A stretch of 64,000 nt of DNA from Flavobacterium phycosphaerae (GTDB lineage: Bacteria > Bacteroidota > Bacteroidia > Flavobacteriales > Flavobacteriaceae), in contig NZ_JAAATZ010000001.1 of assembly GCF_010119235.1 (NCBI RefSeq), forward strand, positions 526,501 through 590,500. The letters are read 5' to 3'. Made by a program: the position numbers and the translations under genes. A model generated the notes under the pieces. The model made no database searches. It worked only from the letters and a program-made list of their open reading frames with translations, and was not told the DNA's origin. Below are positions 8,740-16,724 of this stretch, in pieces (position 1 is the first letter of the stretch; each line of letters begins with the position of its first letter).

Positions 8740-9825
8740 TTACTTTCTGGGAAAATTAATTTTCTGTCCCACATTCATCTTGTTGTTTTGGGCTAAAACC
8801 CCGCACATATGAAATAACATTCGAGCTCCCACATTACCATCCCAATCCGTTTCTCCCGGAGCTACTTCAACTAAATCAAAACCTATAATTTCTTTACCGC
8901 TTTCGGCTAATTTATTGAACAAATAAGTGGCTTGTTCAAAAGAAAAACCACCAGGCACAGGAGTTCCTGTATTAGGAGCATACCATTGGTACATGCCGTC
9001 AATATCAAAACTGATGCAAACTTTTTGAGGTAAAGTAGCAATAATGGCCTCACATTGTTGCGCCCAAGTTTTGCCTTCAAATGATTCGGCTTTCAAATCG
9101 GCATCTGTATTGACCAAAACTCTGCCATTAGCTTTTTTCACCACCTCAACTTCTTGTTCGCAAAAATCGCGAATACCTACTTGAACAATCTTTGTTATTT
9201 GTGGAATTTGCAATGCATTGTACATGATAGAAGCATGCGAATAAGTAAATCCTTCGTAGGCAATACGCAAATCCATGTGAGCATCAAGGTGTAATATTCC
9301 AAAATCAGCATGTTGTGTGGCCAAAGCTTCGTAATACCCTAGTGGCGTAGAATGATCTCCTCCCACAAGGACTACTTTTTTACCTTTGTTCATCCAGTAC
9401 AGCACTTTGTCTTTTACTTCTGCATGCAGTTCGCGGCACACTTTGTTGATTTTATCCAAATCGGCTTGCAGAGCAGGATAGTTTTCAATGGCTTCCCCGC
9501 TTTCGAGCATTTCTATAATAGGTTGTGCCAAAGCTTTGTATTTATCCGAATTGGTTCCCCAATGCGCCGGAGCTTCCTCCATATAAATACCTAACTTCCA
9601 TAACTCAGGGAAATCTTGATGATTCAAATCAACCTGAAAGGAAGCATCTAATATGGCTGCCGGTCCTTCTGAAGCTCCTGCTCCGTAACTAACTGTTACT
9701 TCCCACGGAACCGGAATCACAATAATTTCTGATTGTTCTGCGGAAAAAGGCAATCCAAAAACGGTAGCATCAGCTAAACCCGGTTGGCTTGGATCAAAAT
9801 TGTCTATGATTTGTTGTTTATTCAT
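8740..9825 (-). CDS. Arginase/agmatinase/formimidoylglutamase family hydrolase
   Basis: 361 residues. Ureohydrolase metal ligands are visible: GGDHS, HLDAHMDLR, and DID in SFDIDGMYQWYAPNTGTPVP followed by GG. The usual DP after the second Asp motif is altered (GMYQWYAP), so this is a divergent subgroup and the substrate (arginine, agmatine, formimidoylglutamate or other) is open. Its ATG lies 18 nt after kynU, so the two are very likely co-transcribed. That position makes it a candidate for the missing N-formylkynurenine-hydrolysing step, which is only an inference. Confidence 0.85.
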   Translation of the reverse strand: MNKQQIIDNFDPSQPGLADATVFGLPFSAEQSEIIVIPVPWEVTVSYGAGASEGPAAILDASFQVDLNHQDFPELWKLGIYMEEAPAHWGTNSDKYKALAQPIIEMLESGEAIENYPALQADLDKINKVCRELHAEVKDKVLYWMNKGKKVVLVGGDHSTPLGYYEALATQHADFGILHLDAHMDLRIAYEGFTYSHASIMYNALQIPQITKIVQVGIRDFCEQEVEVVKKANGRVLVNTDADLKAESFEGKTWAQQCEAIIATLPQKVCISFDIDGMYQWYAPNTGTPVPGGFSFEQATYLFNKLAESGKEIIGFDLVEVAPGETDWDGNVGARMLFHMCGVLAQNNKMNVGQKINFPRK

Positions 9826-9843
9826 TTTTTATTCTTGCTATTG

Positions 9844-11121
9844 TTATCCTAAGATTCCTTTTTTTAATAGTTGTCCAAAGTCGTACATATCTTCATATGA
9901 ACAATAGAATGGCGCCGGTGCCAAACGGATTACATTGGGCTCTCTCCAATCAGTAATCACTCCGTTTTTCATTAAATACTCAAACAAGCTTCTCCCTTGT
10001 CCGTGTAGAAAAACAGACAGTTGGCAGGCACGTTCTTCTGGTTGGCTTGGCGTTATAATTTCAAATTCGGTTCCCGGTATTTCGGCATCAATCTGGTGTA
10101 GAATGAATTCTAAATAGGCGGTGAGTTGATTTCTTTTCTTAATTAATTTGGCCATACCCACTTCAGCAAACATTTCTACCGAAGCCAAATAAGGTGCTAA
10201 TGACAATATTGGCAAATTGCTTACTTGCCAACCGTTGGCTCCAACTATAGGGTCATATTGCGGTTCCATTTTGAAGCGGCGTTCTTTGTTATGTCCCCAC
10301 CAGCCACCGAAACGTGCCAGCTCTTTATTAGCATGATGTTTTTCGTTTATGAAACAGCCCGATACATTGCCCGGTCCGGAATTCATATATTTATAACTGC
10401 ACCAAGCAGCAAAATCTACTTGCCAATCGTGCAATTGCAATTCGATATTTCCTGCGGCATGGGCTAAGTCAAAACCAACAATAGCTCCTGCTTTGTGCCC
10501 GGCTTCTGTAATGGTTTTCATGTCGAAAACTTGTCCGGTATAATAGTTCACTCCGCCTAATAAAACCAAAGCCAGTTCATCACCTACTTCTTCAATTTTG
10601 GCCAGCACATCTTCTAAACGGATGTTGTGTTCTCCTTCTCTTCTTTTGATTTCTACTATGGCTTCCTCTGGTTTATACCCGTGAAAATGCACTTGCCCCT
10701 GAAACATGTATTGGTCTGAAGGAAAGGCTTTTTCTTCGCAAATGATTTTGTAACGCGTTTGGGTTGGGCGATAAAACGACACCATCAGCAAATGCAAATT
10801 TACAGTCAAGGTGTTCATTACCGTTACTTCGGAGGGCTTTGCCCCTACCAATTGACTTAGCGGATTGGCAAATCGTTCGTGGTAGTCCCACCAAGGTTTG
10901 TTGGCGTAGAAATGGCCTTCTACTGCGAGATTCGCCCAATCGGTCATCACCTCATCAACATATTGTTTGGTTCTTTTGGGTTGTAACCCCAGTGAGTTTC
11001 CGGTAAAATAAATTACGTTTTTACCGTTGTGCTGCGGGAATATAAATTCGTTACGATACTGCTTTAATTCGTCTTGTGCATCGAGTTGTTGAGCAAATTC
11101 GCGTGTATTTTGAAAAGTCAT
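9844..11121 (-). CDS. kynU: Kynureninase
   Basis: 425 residues from the ATG at 11119-11121, chosen over one 10 codons upstream because the family starts near FQNTREFAQQLDAQDEL. This PLP enzyme splits kynurenine or 3-hydroxykynurenine to anthranilate or 3-hydroxyanthranilate plus alanine. Visible: FTGNSLGLQPK (about 39-49), GFDLAHAAGN (about 216-225), and CSYKYMNSGPGNVSG with the PLP Lys at residue 244. A perfect palindrome at 11146-11165 sits 24 nt upstream of the start. The next gene is the arginase-family hydrolase. Confidence 0.95.
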   Translation of the reverse strand: MTFQNTREFAQQLDAQDELKQYRNEFIFPQHNGKNVIYFTGNSLGLQPKRTKQYVDEVMTDWANLAVEGHFYANKPWWDYHERFANPLSQLVGAKPSEVTVMNTLTVNLHLLMVSFYRPTQTRYKIICEEKAFPSDQYMFQGQVHFHGYKPEEAIVEIKRREGEHNIRLEDVLAKIEEVGDELALVLLGGVNYYTGQVFDMKTITEAGHKAGAIVGFDLAHAAGNIELQLHDWQVDFAAWCSYKYMNSGPGNVSGCFINEKHHANKELARFGGWWGHNKERRFKMEPQYDPIVGANGWQVSNLPILSLAPYLASVEMFAEVGMAKLIKKRNQLTAYLEFILHQIDAEIPGTEFEIITPSQPEERACQLSVFLHGQGRSLFEYLMKNGVITDWREPNVIRLAPAPFYCSYEDMYDFGQLLKKGILG

Positions 11122-11145
11122 AAAGTTGTGTTTTTGGAACCGGAG

Positions 11146-11165
11146 GGACAAGTCGCGACTTGTCC
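11146..11165. repeat. Perfect 20-bp palindrome upstream of kynU
   Basis: GGACAAGTCGCGACTTGTCC is fully self-complementary. It is either a REP-like dispersed palindrome or an operator-like site for the kynU operon. It is the only full copy I noticed here. Confidence 0.6.
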
Positions 11166-11244
11166 GTACAAATGTGGCGTAAAAGTAAAAAAAAGGGAAA
11201 AGAAAAAAGGGAAAAGAGAAAAGTTTTAATCCTAAAGATTGTAT

Positions 11245-11311
11245 TTAGCCCTGATGGGAGCGGCACCGAAGTAGAGCGGACAGCAGGAATAGGATTTAAA
11301 GAATGCCCGAT
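11245..11311 (+). repeat. Interspersed repeat, copy A
   Basis: Starts TTTAGCCCTGATGGGAGCGG, contains GAGCGGACAGCAGGAATAGG, and ends near GAATGCCCGATAG. It shares these blocks with 30084-30156 and 34903-34981, and more weakly with 61222-61316. It lies between kynU and the queA terminator. Confidence 0.6.
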
Positions 11312-11327
11312 AGTTTGGCTCAAAAAA

Positions 11328-11350
11328 AATCCCGCCATTACTGACGGGAC
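11328..11350 (-). terminator. queA terminator
   Basis: On the minus strand a GTCCCG / CGGGAT stem with a loop TCAGTAATGG is followed by a run of eight T. It lies 17 nt after the queA stop. Confidence 0.75.
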
Positions 11351-11366
11351 TGTTATAATTCATTTC

Positions 11367-12416
11367 TTATAGTATTAACATGGCGTCACCATAAGAGTAA
11401 AAACGGTATTTTTCTTTGATGGCTTCTTCATAGGCTTTCTTCATTAGGTCATGCCCGCAGAATGCTGAAATCATCATCAACAAGGTTGATTTTGGGGTAT
11501 GGAAATTGGTTACCATGCAATCAGCGATGCTGAAATCGTAAGGAGGGAAAATGAATTTATTGGTCCAACCTTCATACGGATTCAGTGTTCTTGCTGACGA
11601 TACAGAGCTTTCAATGGCACGCATGGAAGTGGTTCCGATGCAGCATATTTTTTTCTTTTTGACTTTGGCATCATTCACGACATCACAGGCTTCTTGTGTG
11701 ATGATTAACTCTTCCGAGTCCATTTTGTGTTTAGATAAATCTTCTACTTCTACCGGATTGAACGTTCCTAAACCTACGTGTAGCGTCACCTCGGCAAAAT
11801 TGATTCCTTTGATTTCCAATCGTTTCAAAAGGTGTTTTGAGAAGTGTAAACCGGCAGTTGGTGCGGCTACAGCTCCTTCTTCTTTGGCATAAATCGTTTG
11901 GTAACGCTCGGCATCTTCTTCGGTTACTTCACGGTTGATGTATTTTGGGATTGGGGTTTCTCCTAATTCCGTTAATTTTCTTCTGAATTCAGTATAAGAA
12001 CCGTCGTATAAGAAACGTAAAGTTCTACCGCGCGAAGTGGTGTTATCAATTACCTCAGCTACCAACGAATCGTCATCGCCAAAATACAATTTGTTACCAA
12101 TTCTGATTTTACGGGCAGGATCAACCAATACATCCCAAAGACGTTGCTCTGCATTTAATTCTCTCAACAAGAAAACTTCGATACGAGCGCCTGTTTTTTC
12201 TTTGTTTCCATACATACGAGCCGGAAAAACTTTAGTATTGTTCAAAATCATCACATCGCCATCGTCAAAATAATTGATAATGTCTTTGAATAATTTGTGC
12301 TCAATGGTTTTGGTTTTTCGGTTAACGACCATCAATCTTGATTCGTCTCTGTTTTCGGCCGGAAATTCCGCTAAAAGTTCGGTAGGAAGGTTGAACTGGA
12401 AATGAGATAATTTCAT
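11367..12416 (-). CDS. queA: tRNA preQ1(34) S-adenosylmethionine ribosyltransferase-isomerase
   Basis: 349 residues, full length for QueA. It transfers and rearranges the ribosyl group of SAM onto 7-aminomethyl-7-deazaguanine in tRNA, giving epoxyqueuosine. Recognised by [20 protein letters not shown] at the N-terminus, then [40 protein letters not shown] and [16 protein letters not shown]. It is a single gene with its own terminator, and a copy of the AT-rich 'ggattcaggattt' repeat lies just upstream of its start. Confidence 0.97.
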   Translation of the reverse strand: MKLSHFQFNLPTELLAEFPAENRDESRLMVVNRKTKTIEHKLFKDIINYFDDGDVMILNNTKVFPARMYGNKEKTGARIEVFLLRELNAEQRLWDVLVDPARKIRIGNKLYFGDDDSLVAEVIDNTTSRGRTLRFLYDGSYTEFRRKLTELGETPIPKYINREVTEEDAERYQTIYAKEEGAVAAPTAGLHFSKHLLKRLEIKGINFAEVTLHVGLGTFNPVEVEDLSKHKMDSEELIITQEACDVVNDAKVKKKKICCIGTTSMRAIESSVSSARTLNPYEGWTNKFIFPPYDFSIADCMVTNFHTPKSTLLMMISAFCGHDLMKKAYEEAIKEKYRFYSYGDAMLIL

Positions 12417-12514
12417 AAATGTAATTTAGGAATTAGGATTCAGGATTTAGGGTTTTAATTCTAAAAACTAAAAGAGTGCAAATATACTATCGTGAGATAG
12501 GCAAAGTCAAGTGT

Positions 12515-12544
12515 TTTGCCGTTTATTTTTATTTACTATTTTTG
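12515..12544 (+). promoter_or_regulatory. Promoter of tRNA-Pro
   Basis: TTTG at 12515-12518 and TATTTTTG at 12537-12544, 18 nt apart, match the Bacteroidota -33/-7 consensus. The mature tRNA starts 11 nt downstream. Confidence 0.72.
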
Positions 12545-12554
12545 CAGCATAATT

Positions 12555-12628
12555 CGGGATGTAGCGCAGCCTGGTAGCGTACTAGCATGGGGTGCTAGGG
12601 GTCGCTGGTTCGAATCCAGTCATCCCGA
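12555..12628 (+). tRNA. tRNA-Pro (anticodon GGG)
   Basis: A 74-nt cloverleaf read by eye. Acceptor CGGGATG / CATCCCG with discriminator A, D stem GCGC/GCGT, anticodon stem CTAGC/GCTAG with loop ATGGGGT, T stem GCTGG/CCAGT with loop TTCGAAT. The anticodon GGG reads CCC and CCU. CCA is not encoded. A T-rich tract follows, overlapping the end of convergent aroA. Confidence 0.95.
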
Positions 12629-12630
12629 CT

Positions 12631-13866
12631 TTATTTTTTTTCTATTTTAAATCCTACCGTTTGCAAATCTTTCCAAAAAGCGGGATAGGATTTTGAGACT
12701 ACTTCAGCTTCTTCGATAATGATATTGGTTTTTAAAGCCAAAGGGGCAAAAGCCATGGCCATTCGGTGGTCCTGATAGGTTTTGATTGTTACGTTTTCAC
12801 GGATTGTTGATGACGGTTCCAAAGTTAGGCTGTCCTCTGTTATTGAAACTGTTGCGCCAAGTTTGGTAAGCTCTGTTTTCAATGCCTCTAATCGGTCGGT
12901 TTCCTTTATTTTTAGCGTATGCAAACCCGTTAAATGGCAGCCTACTCCTAATCCGAAGCAGGTTACCGCTATGGTTTGGGCTATGTCGGGAGCGTTACTA
13001 AGATTTAGGATTAAGGATTCAGGATTTGGGATTTGGGATTTTTTTAAATGAATTTGATTGTTTTCAAAAACCGTTTCTACTCCAAAGTCTTTATAAATGG
13101 CTGCCAAAACACTATCACCTTGCAGGCTGTTTTTTTTGTAACTGGAAAGTGTGATTTCGGTGCCGATGTCAGACAAAGCCACTATTGAATAAAAATAAGA
13201 CGCCGAAGACCAGTCGCTTTCAATTGTGAATTGTGAATTGTGAATTGTGAATTTGGGATTTACTGTGATTTTATTTTCTATGAATGTCGTTTCGACTCCT
13301 ATTTCGTTGAGTAAAGCCAGAGTCATTTTGATGTAGGGCACTGAAGTAATTTTGCCTTCTAGTGTTAGCTCTAACCCATTTTCTAATTTGGGAGCTATAA
13401 GCAATAATGCCGAAATGTACTGACTGCTAATATTAGCCGGAAGAGAAACTTTGTTTTGTGTTAGTTTTTTGCCTTTAATTCTAAGTGGCGGAAAACCCTC
13501 GTTTTCTTCATAGCTAATTTGGGCACCAAGTTGTTTTAAGGCTTCTACCAAAATTTGAATAGGGCGTTCTTTCATTCTTGAAGAGCCTGTCAGTACCACT
13601 TCTTTATTTTCCTGAATGGCAAAAAAAGCGGTTAGAAATCGCATGGCGGTTCCGGCGTGGTGCACTTCGACAAGCTCAGTGTTACAATCTGTATTCTCTA
13701 ACGCATTTCTCATCACATCAGAATCATCAGAATTGGAAGTGTTTTCTAAAACCAGATTGGGGTACAAAGCCTGTAACAGTAACAAGCGGTTGGTTTCCGA
13801 TTTACTTCCGGAAATTTGCAATTGTGAATTGTGAATTGTGAATTGTGAATGTAAGTGTAAGTTCAT
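12631..13866 (-). CDS. aroA: 3-phosphoshikimate 1-carboxyvinyltransferase (EPSP synthase) carrying in-frame repeats
   Basis: 411 residues. It adds the enolpyruvyl group of PEP to shikimate-3-phosphate in the shikimate pathway. Visible: GSKSETNRLLLLQAL, AGTAMRFLTAFFA, RMKERPIQILVEAL, GLHTLKIKETDRL and DHRMAMAFAPLAL. Unusually, four stretches of short repetitive DNA lie inside the frame: ATTGTGA heptamers at 13821-13848 and 13223-13250 (encoding FTIHNSQ-type peptides), CTTCGACAAGCTCAGTG at about 13665-13681 (encoding TELVEV just before HHAGTAMRF), and a 'ggattcaggattt' stretch at 13004-13048. The frame is intact and the catalytic motifs are present, so the enzyme is probably active. Confidence 0.93.
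   Translation of the reverse strand: MNLHLHSQFTIHNSQLQISGSKSETNRLLLLQALYPNLVLENTSNSDDSDVMRNALENTDCNTELVEVHHAGTAMRFLTAFFAIQENKEVVLTGSSRMKERPIQILVEALKQLGAQISYEENEGFPPLRIKGKKLTQNKVSLPANISSQYISALLLIAPKLENGLELTLEGKITSVPYIKMTLALLNEIGVETTFIENKITVNPKFTIHNSQFTIESDWSSASYFYSIVALSDIGTEITLSSYKKNSLQGDSVLAAIYKDFGVETVFENNQIHLKKSQIPNPESLILNLSNAPDIAQTIAVTCFGLGVGCHLTGLHTLKIKETDRLEALKTELTKLGATVSITEDSLTLEPSSTIRENVTIKTYQDHRMAMAFAPLALKTNIIIEEAEVVSKSYPAFWKDLQTVGFKIEKK
13004..13048. repeat. 'ggattcaggatttggg' repeat inside aroA
   Basis: An AT-rich degenerate heptamer-like tract that encodes IPNPESLILNLSN at about residues 274-287 of AroA. Related tracts occur in gaps at about 12420-12455 and 60050-60130. Confidence 0.55.
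13223..13250. repeat. ATTGTGA x4 inside aroA
   Basis: Four exact ATTGTGA units. Read on the minus strand they encode FTIHNSQFTI at about residues 206-215. The same heptamer recurs at 13821-13848 and in gaps near 14315-14332. Confidence 0.75.
13663..13683. repeat. CTTCGACAAGCTCAGTG element inside aroA
   Basis: An imperfect palindrome, CACTTCGACAAGCTCAGTGT, that I recognise as a dispersed motif in bacterial genomes. Here it encodes TELVEVH at residues 62-68 of AroA, directly before the AGTAMRF active-site motif. Confidence 0.5.
13821..13848. repeat. ATTGTGA x4 at the start of aroA
   Basis: Four exact ATTGTGA units, encoding SQFTIHNSQL at residues 7-16 of AroA, just before the first catalytic motif. 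Confidence 0.75.
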
Positions 13867-13873
13867 TTATAAA

Positions 13874-13915
13874 TGGTGAATGGTGAATGGTGAATGGTGA
13901 ATGGTGAATGGTGAA
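13874..13915. repeat. Heptamer tandem array TGGTGAA x6
   Basis: Six exact, gap-free copies of TGGTGAA directly upstream of the aroA ATG (13864-13866). With a unit length of 7, unit gain or loss would change promoter or leader spacing. It is a likely length-polymorphic locus. Confidence 0.9.
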
Positions 13916-13947
13916 TGCTTTTATACTTCACAATTTACAAATCACAA

Positions 13948-14313
13948 TTATTTAATTTTTCCAATTCTTTGTTTGGTTGATATAATAATTGATGCTAAAA
14001 TTTTATTGATTTCTACAATATCATTTTTTACAGACTGAAACTGAGTTTCATTTAAATATCCTGATTGAAATAATAATTCAACCCAATAATCTGATTCGTT
14101 AGCTTCTTTTTGAGCTATTGCCAACTTATGAATAAAATCCAATTTGCTTTCTGCTTGTTCTGACTCTCTGACTAATGCCCCTATGGATGTCCCGCTGCGA
14201 AGCAATTGCTTACTAAGTACAAACTCTTTCTTATCGTTACAAAGAAATTTATACAAATCAACAATTTTCAAAGCAAAGTTAAACGATTTGATTTTTATGA
14301 TATTATCTCCCAT
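13948..14313 (-). CDS. Four-helix bundle protein (S23 / 23S rRNA intervening-sequence family)
   Basis: 121 residues, all predicted helical. It matches the family first seen inside 23S rRNA intervening sequences: SFNFALKIVDLYKFL, LSKQLLRSGTSIGALVRESEQAES, and FIHKLAIAQKEANESDYWVELL. The gene is free-standing here, with no rRNA in the window. It sits between heptamer-repeat tracts on both sides. The cellular role of free-standing members is not established. Confidence 0.85.
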   Translation of the reverse strand: MGDNIIKIKSFNFALKIVDLYKFLCNDKKEFVLSKQLLRSGTSIGALVRESEQAESKLDFIHKLAIAQKEANESDYWVELLFQSGYLNETQFQSVKNDIVEINKILASIIISTKQRIGKIK

Positions 14314-14329
14314 AATTCACAATTCACAA

Positions 14330-14656
14330 TTATTTCAGTTTATCGTTATTGTGATGACGGTCGTGATCGCGGTTGGTTTTTAAATCCATTTTTTTATCGA
14401 AGGCGGCTTGCAGGTCGATGCCCGTTTGATTGGCTAGGCACAATACAACAAAAACTACATCGGCGAGTTCTTCACCCAAGTCTTTGTTTTTATCGCTTTC
14501 TTTTTCAGATTGTTCTCCGTAGCGTCGGGCGATGATGCGGGCCACCTCACCTACTTCTTCGGTAAGTTGTGCCATATTGGTCAATTCGTTAAAGTAACGA
14601 ACACCGTGGTTTTTTATCCAGTTGTCTACTTCTAGTTGGGAATGTTTTAGGTTCAT
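14330..14656 (-). CDS. MazG-like nucleotide pyrophosphohydrolase
   Basis: 108 residues from the ATG at 14654-14656, preferred to an ATG 14 codons upstream because MNLKHSQLEVDNWIKNHG fits the family start. The metal-binding motif is visible as TEEVGEVARIIARR and GEELADVVFVVLCLANQTG (an ExxE...ExxD pattern). Such all-alpha NTP pyrophosphatases hydrolyse (d)NTPs to monophosphates, often as house-cleaning enzymes. It lies 16 nt before the S23-type gene. Confidence 0.85.
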   Translation of the reverse strand: MNLKHSQLEVDNWIKNHGVRYFNELTNMAQLTEEVGEVARIIARRYGEQSEKESDKNKDLGEELADVVFVVLCLANQTGIDLQAAFDKKMDLKTNRDHDRHHNNDKLK

Positions 14657-14710
14657 GGTTATGAGTTTATATTCTATAAACCAAAGATACAACTCCACAA
14701 GAATAAAGTA

Positions 14711-16720
14711 CTACACTTTCTTAAGAACTATTTTTTCAGTTTGCTTGTTGACAATTTCTTTGAAGAAATTTTTTAGCACATCATAATATTCAGCGCTAAT
14801 AATAGCCTGATTGATATCTAAACTGTATAGTAATTGAACCTGATTGCCATTATTAGAGATATTGTATTTGAAATTACCTAATTCTTCGGGCATTCCAATA
14901 GCTTTAGGAAGAGGTAATGTTTCTACAGCGTATCCTTCAGGGATGTTGATACTGATATTGTATTTTTCTTGACTTGGAAAAACAAAATCAACCGGATACT
15001 CTCGGATTTCCTGCTTAAACGGATTTTCTTTCATGGCAAAAAACAGAAAGGGAGACACATACATTTTATCACCAATGATTTCAACTGCATTAGTATTGGT
15101 AAACGAATAATTCTCAACAATTGGTTTTTCTAGATCGGTATTGTTTTGCACATCATATTCTACAATTTCCAAACCTTGATAGTTCTTTTCAAGCCTTTCG
15201 ATTATACTTTCTTTTGAAAGAACGTTTTTGTTATCTCTGAAGACAAAAGCATTGTAATCAAAATACTGATCTCGAATTTTACCGGAAACTTCACCTTGGG
15301 CATTGATATTGGCCATGATATTTAAAATTTCTCTGGAATTAGATTTTGGCATAAGGTCAATCATTGCCGAAGAACCTTCTTTCCTGATGATTCTTCCATA
15401 CCAGTTTAAGTCGCGAATGGGGAGAATATTGGGAAGTGAATATTTGTTGGTTGCATCAAGCAATAGCACTTGATTTTCCATTTCGATTCCGGTGATAACG
15501 TAATTAAATGCGGATTCACTGGGGAATAATGAAATTCCGTTTGAGCGTGTACTTACCAGTATCGGATTGGCTTCAAAACCGGCAAAGCGTAACATGGCTG
15601 TCAGCATCAGGTTTATTTCGGCTACATTTCCTTTTTTATCCTGATAGGCTTTTTTAACTCCGTTATCACAATGAAATCCATAAGATTCATCCCAATTCAT
15701 TCTTGATTTAACATAGTTAAAAACTGCATTAATTTTTTCAGGAGCCGATATTTTACCGGTCAGTAATGATGTTATGTCATTTTCAAAATAACCAGTCTTT
15801 TTTAATTCATCTCCAAAACTATCACTTTCATACACTTTTTTAACCACAGACTCCCAATCGGTAGTATAATTTACATAAGGTGAATTCGGAAATCTTTTGC
15901 TGGCAATTTCATGGATAACTGTACTTCTGTAATTATTTAAATTGTTAACATAAGCTTCATTTTTTAGAGCCGGGACATCTGAAAGTGTATATTTTACAAT
16001 ACGTTCGTTAAATTCTAATGCAGAATTAACCCTTTCAGAACTATGACCATTTAGTCCGGGCATAGCATCGGTTTTATAAGTGTATTCTATTTTTCGGCTT
16101 TTTGAACTTTCCTCTGCTTTAGGAATAATAAACCCTTTCATATGGGTATTGTAAATATAATATTCGGGTATGTAGCTAATGTATTCTGAATAGTTTACCG
16201 GTATGTTTTTTTGAAATTCCCAGTCCGGAAAATTATGAATAAAGGGTGATTTTATTTCAATTCTATATTCAACAATAGAGCCTTCTTTAACATTAGGCAT
16301 AGTAATTTTTTTTCGTTGAAAATATTTATTTATCTTTTCATTAAACTCACCATCACTGCTTAATTTGGTTTTTTCTATCTTGTTATTAACTAAATTATAA
16401 GTTACCGCTTTAGACACAGAAACACTTTCAGAACCATTACCTCCCACATAATAACTTACCGAATTGTTGGCATAACTGTACCCTTCTTTTTTATATATTT
16501 TTATCTTAACATTGACCACCGTAATAATTTCAAAACCATTATCATGAGAATATTCAAAAGACGTTTTACCTACGTTGAATAAATAAGCCGCAACTGCAGA
16601 TGTATCTTTTGGACATACTTTTTCATTTAGTTCTTCTATAGTTACTTTTCCTAATTCATGGTTTTGAGCGAAGGTGGAAAAGGTTATTACTAAAATGATG
16701 GTGGCAAATAATTGTTTCAT
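14711..16720 (-). CDS. DUF3857 / transglutaminase-like protein lacking the catalytic Cys and His
   Basis: 669 residues with a signal peptide (MKQLFATIILVITFSTFAQ). It has an N-terminal DUF3857 domain, a transglutaminase-like core at about 330-430 and a C-terminal beta domain. Where the paralogue at 16725-18632 has YGDCKALTNY this protein has KGNVAEINLM, and where active enzymes have a His (NHV) it has FNYV. The Asp region LLLDAT is kept. It is probably catalytically inactive. It is co-transcribed with the upstream paralogue (4-nt gap). The function is not known. Confidence 0.82.
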   Translation of the reverse strand: MKQLFATIILVITFSTFAQNHELGKVTIEELNEKVCPKDTSAVAAYLFNVGKTSFEYSHDNGFEIITVVNVKIKIYKKEGYSYANNSVSYYVGGNGSESVSVSKAVTYNLVNNKIEKTKLSSDGEFNEKINKYFQRKKITMPNVKEGSIVEYRIEIKSPFIHNFPDWEFQKNIPVNYSEYISYIPEYYIYNTHMKGFIIPKAEESSKSRKIEYTYKTDAMPGLNGHSSERVNSALEFNERIVKYTLSDVPALKNEAYVNNLNNYRSTVIHEIASKRFPNSPYVNYTTDWESVVKKVYESDSFGDELKKTGYFENDITSLLTGKISAPEKINAVFNYVKSRMNWDESYGFHCDNGVKKAYQDKKGNVAEINLMLTAMLRFAGFEANPILVSTRSNGISLFPSESAFNYVITGIEMENQVLLLDATNKYSLPNILPIRDLNWYGRIIRKEGSSAMIDLMPKSNSREILNIMANINAQGEVSGKIRDQYFDYNAFVFRDNKNVLSKESIIERLEKNYQGLEIVEYDVQNNTDLEKPIVENYSFTNTNAVEIIGDKMYVSPFLFFAMKENPFKQEIREYPVDFVFPSQEKYNISINIPEGYAVETLPLPKAIGMPEELGNFKYNISNNGNQVQLLYSLDINQAIISAEYYDVLKNFFKEIVNKQTEKIVLKKV

Positions 16721-16724
16721 GGTA

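Noticed and set aside
10673..10939. Open frames opposite or inside kynU, aroA, hppA and other genes
   Set aside because: They are shadows of strongly supported genes in other frames, with no recognisable domains.
13874..13915. Short regular repeats as a possible CRISPR array
   Set aside because: Units are 7 bp with no spacers and there is no cas gene; this is a microsatellite-like array.
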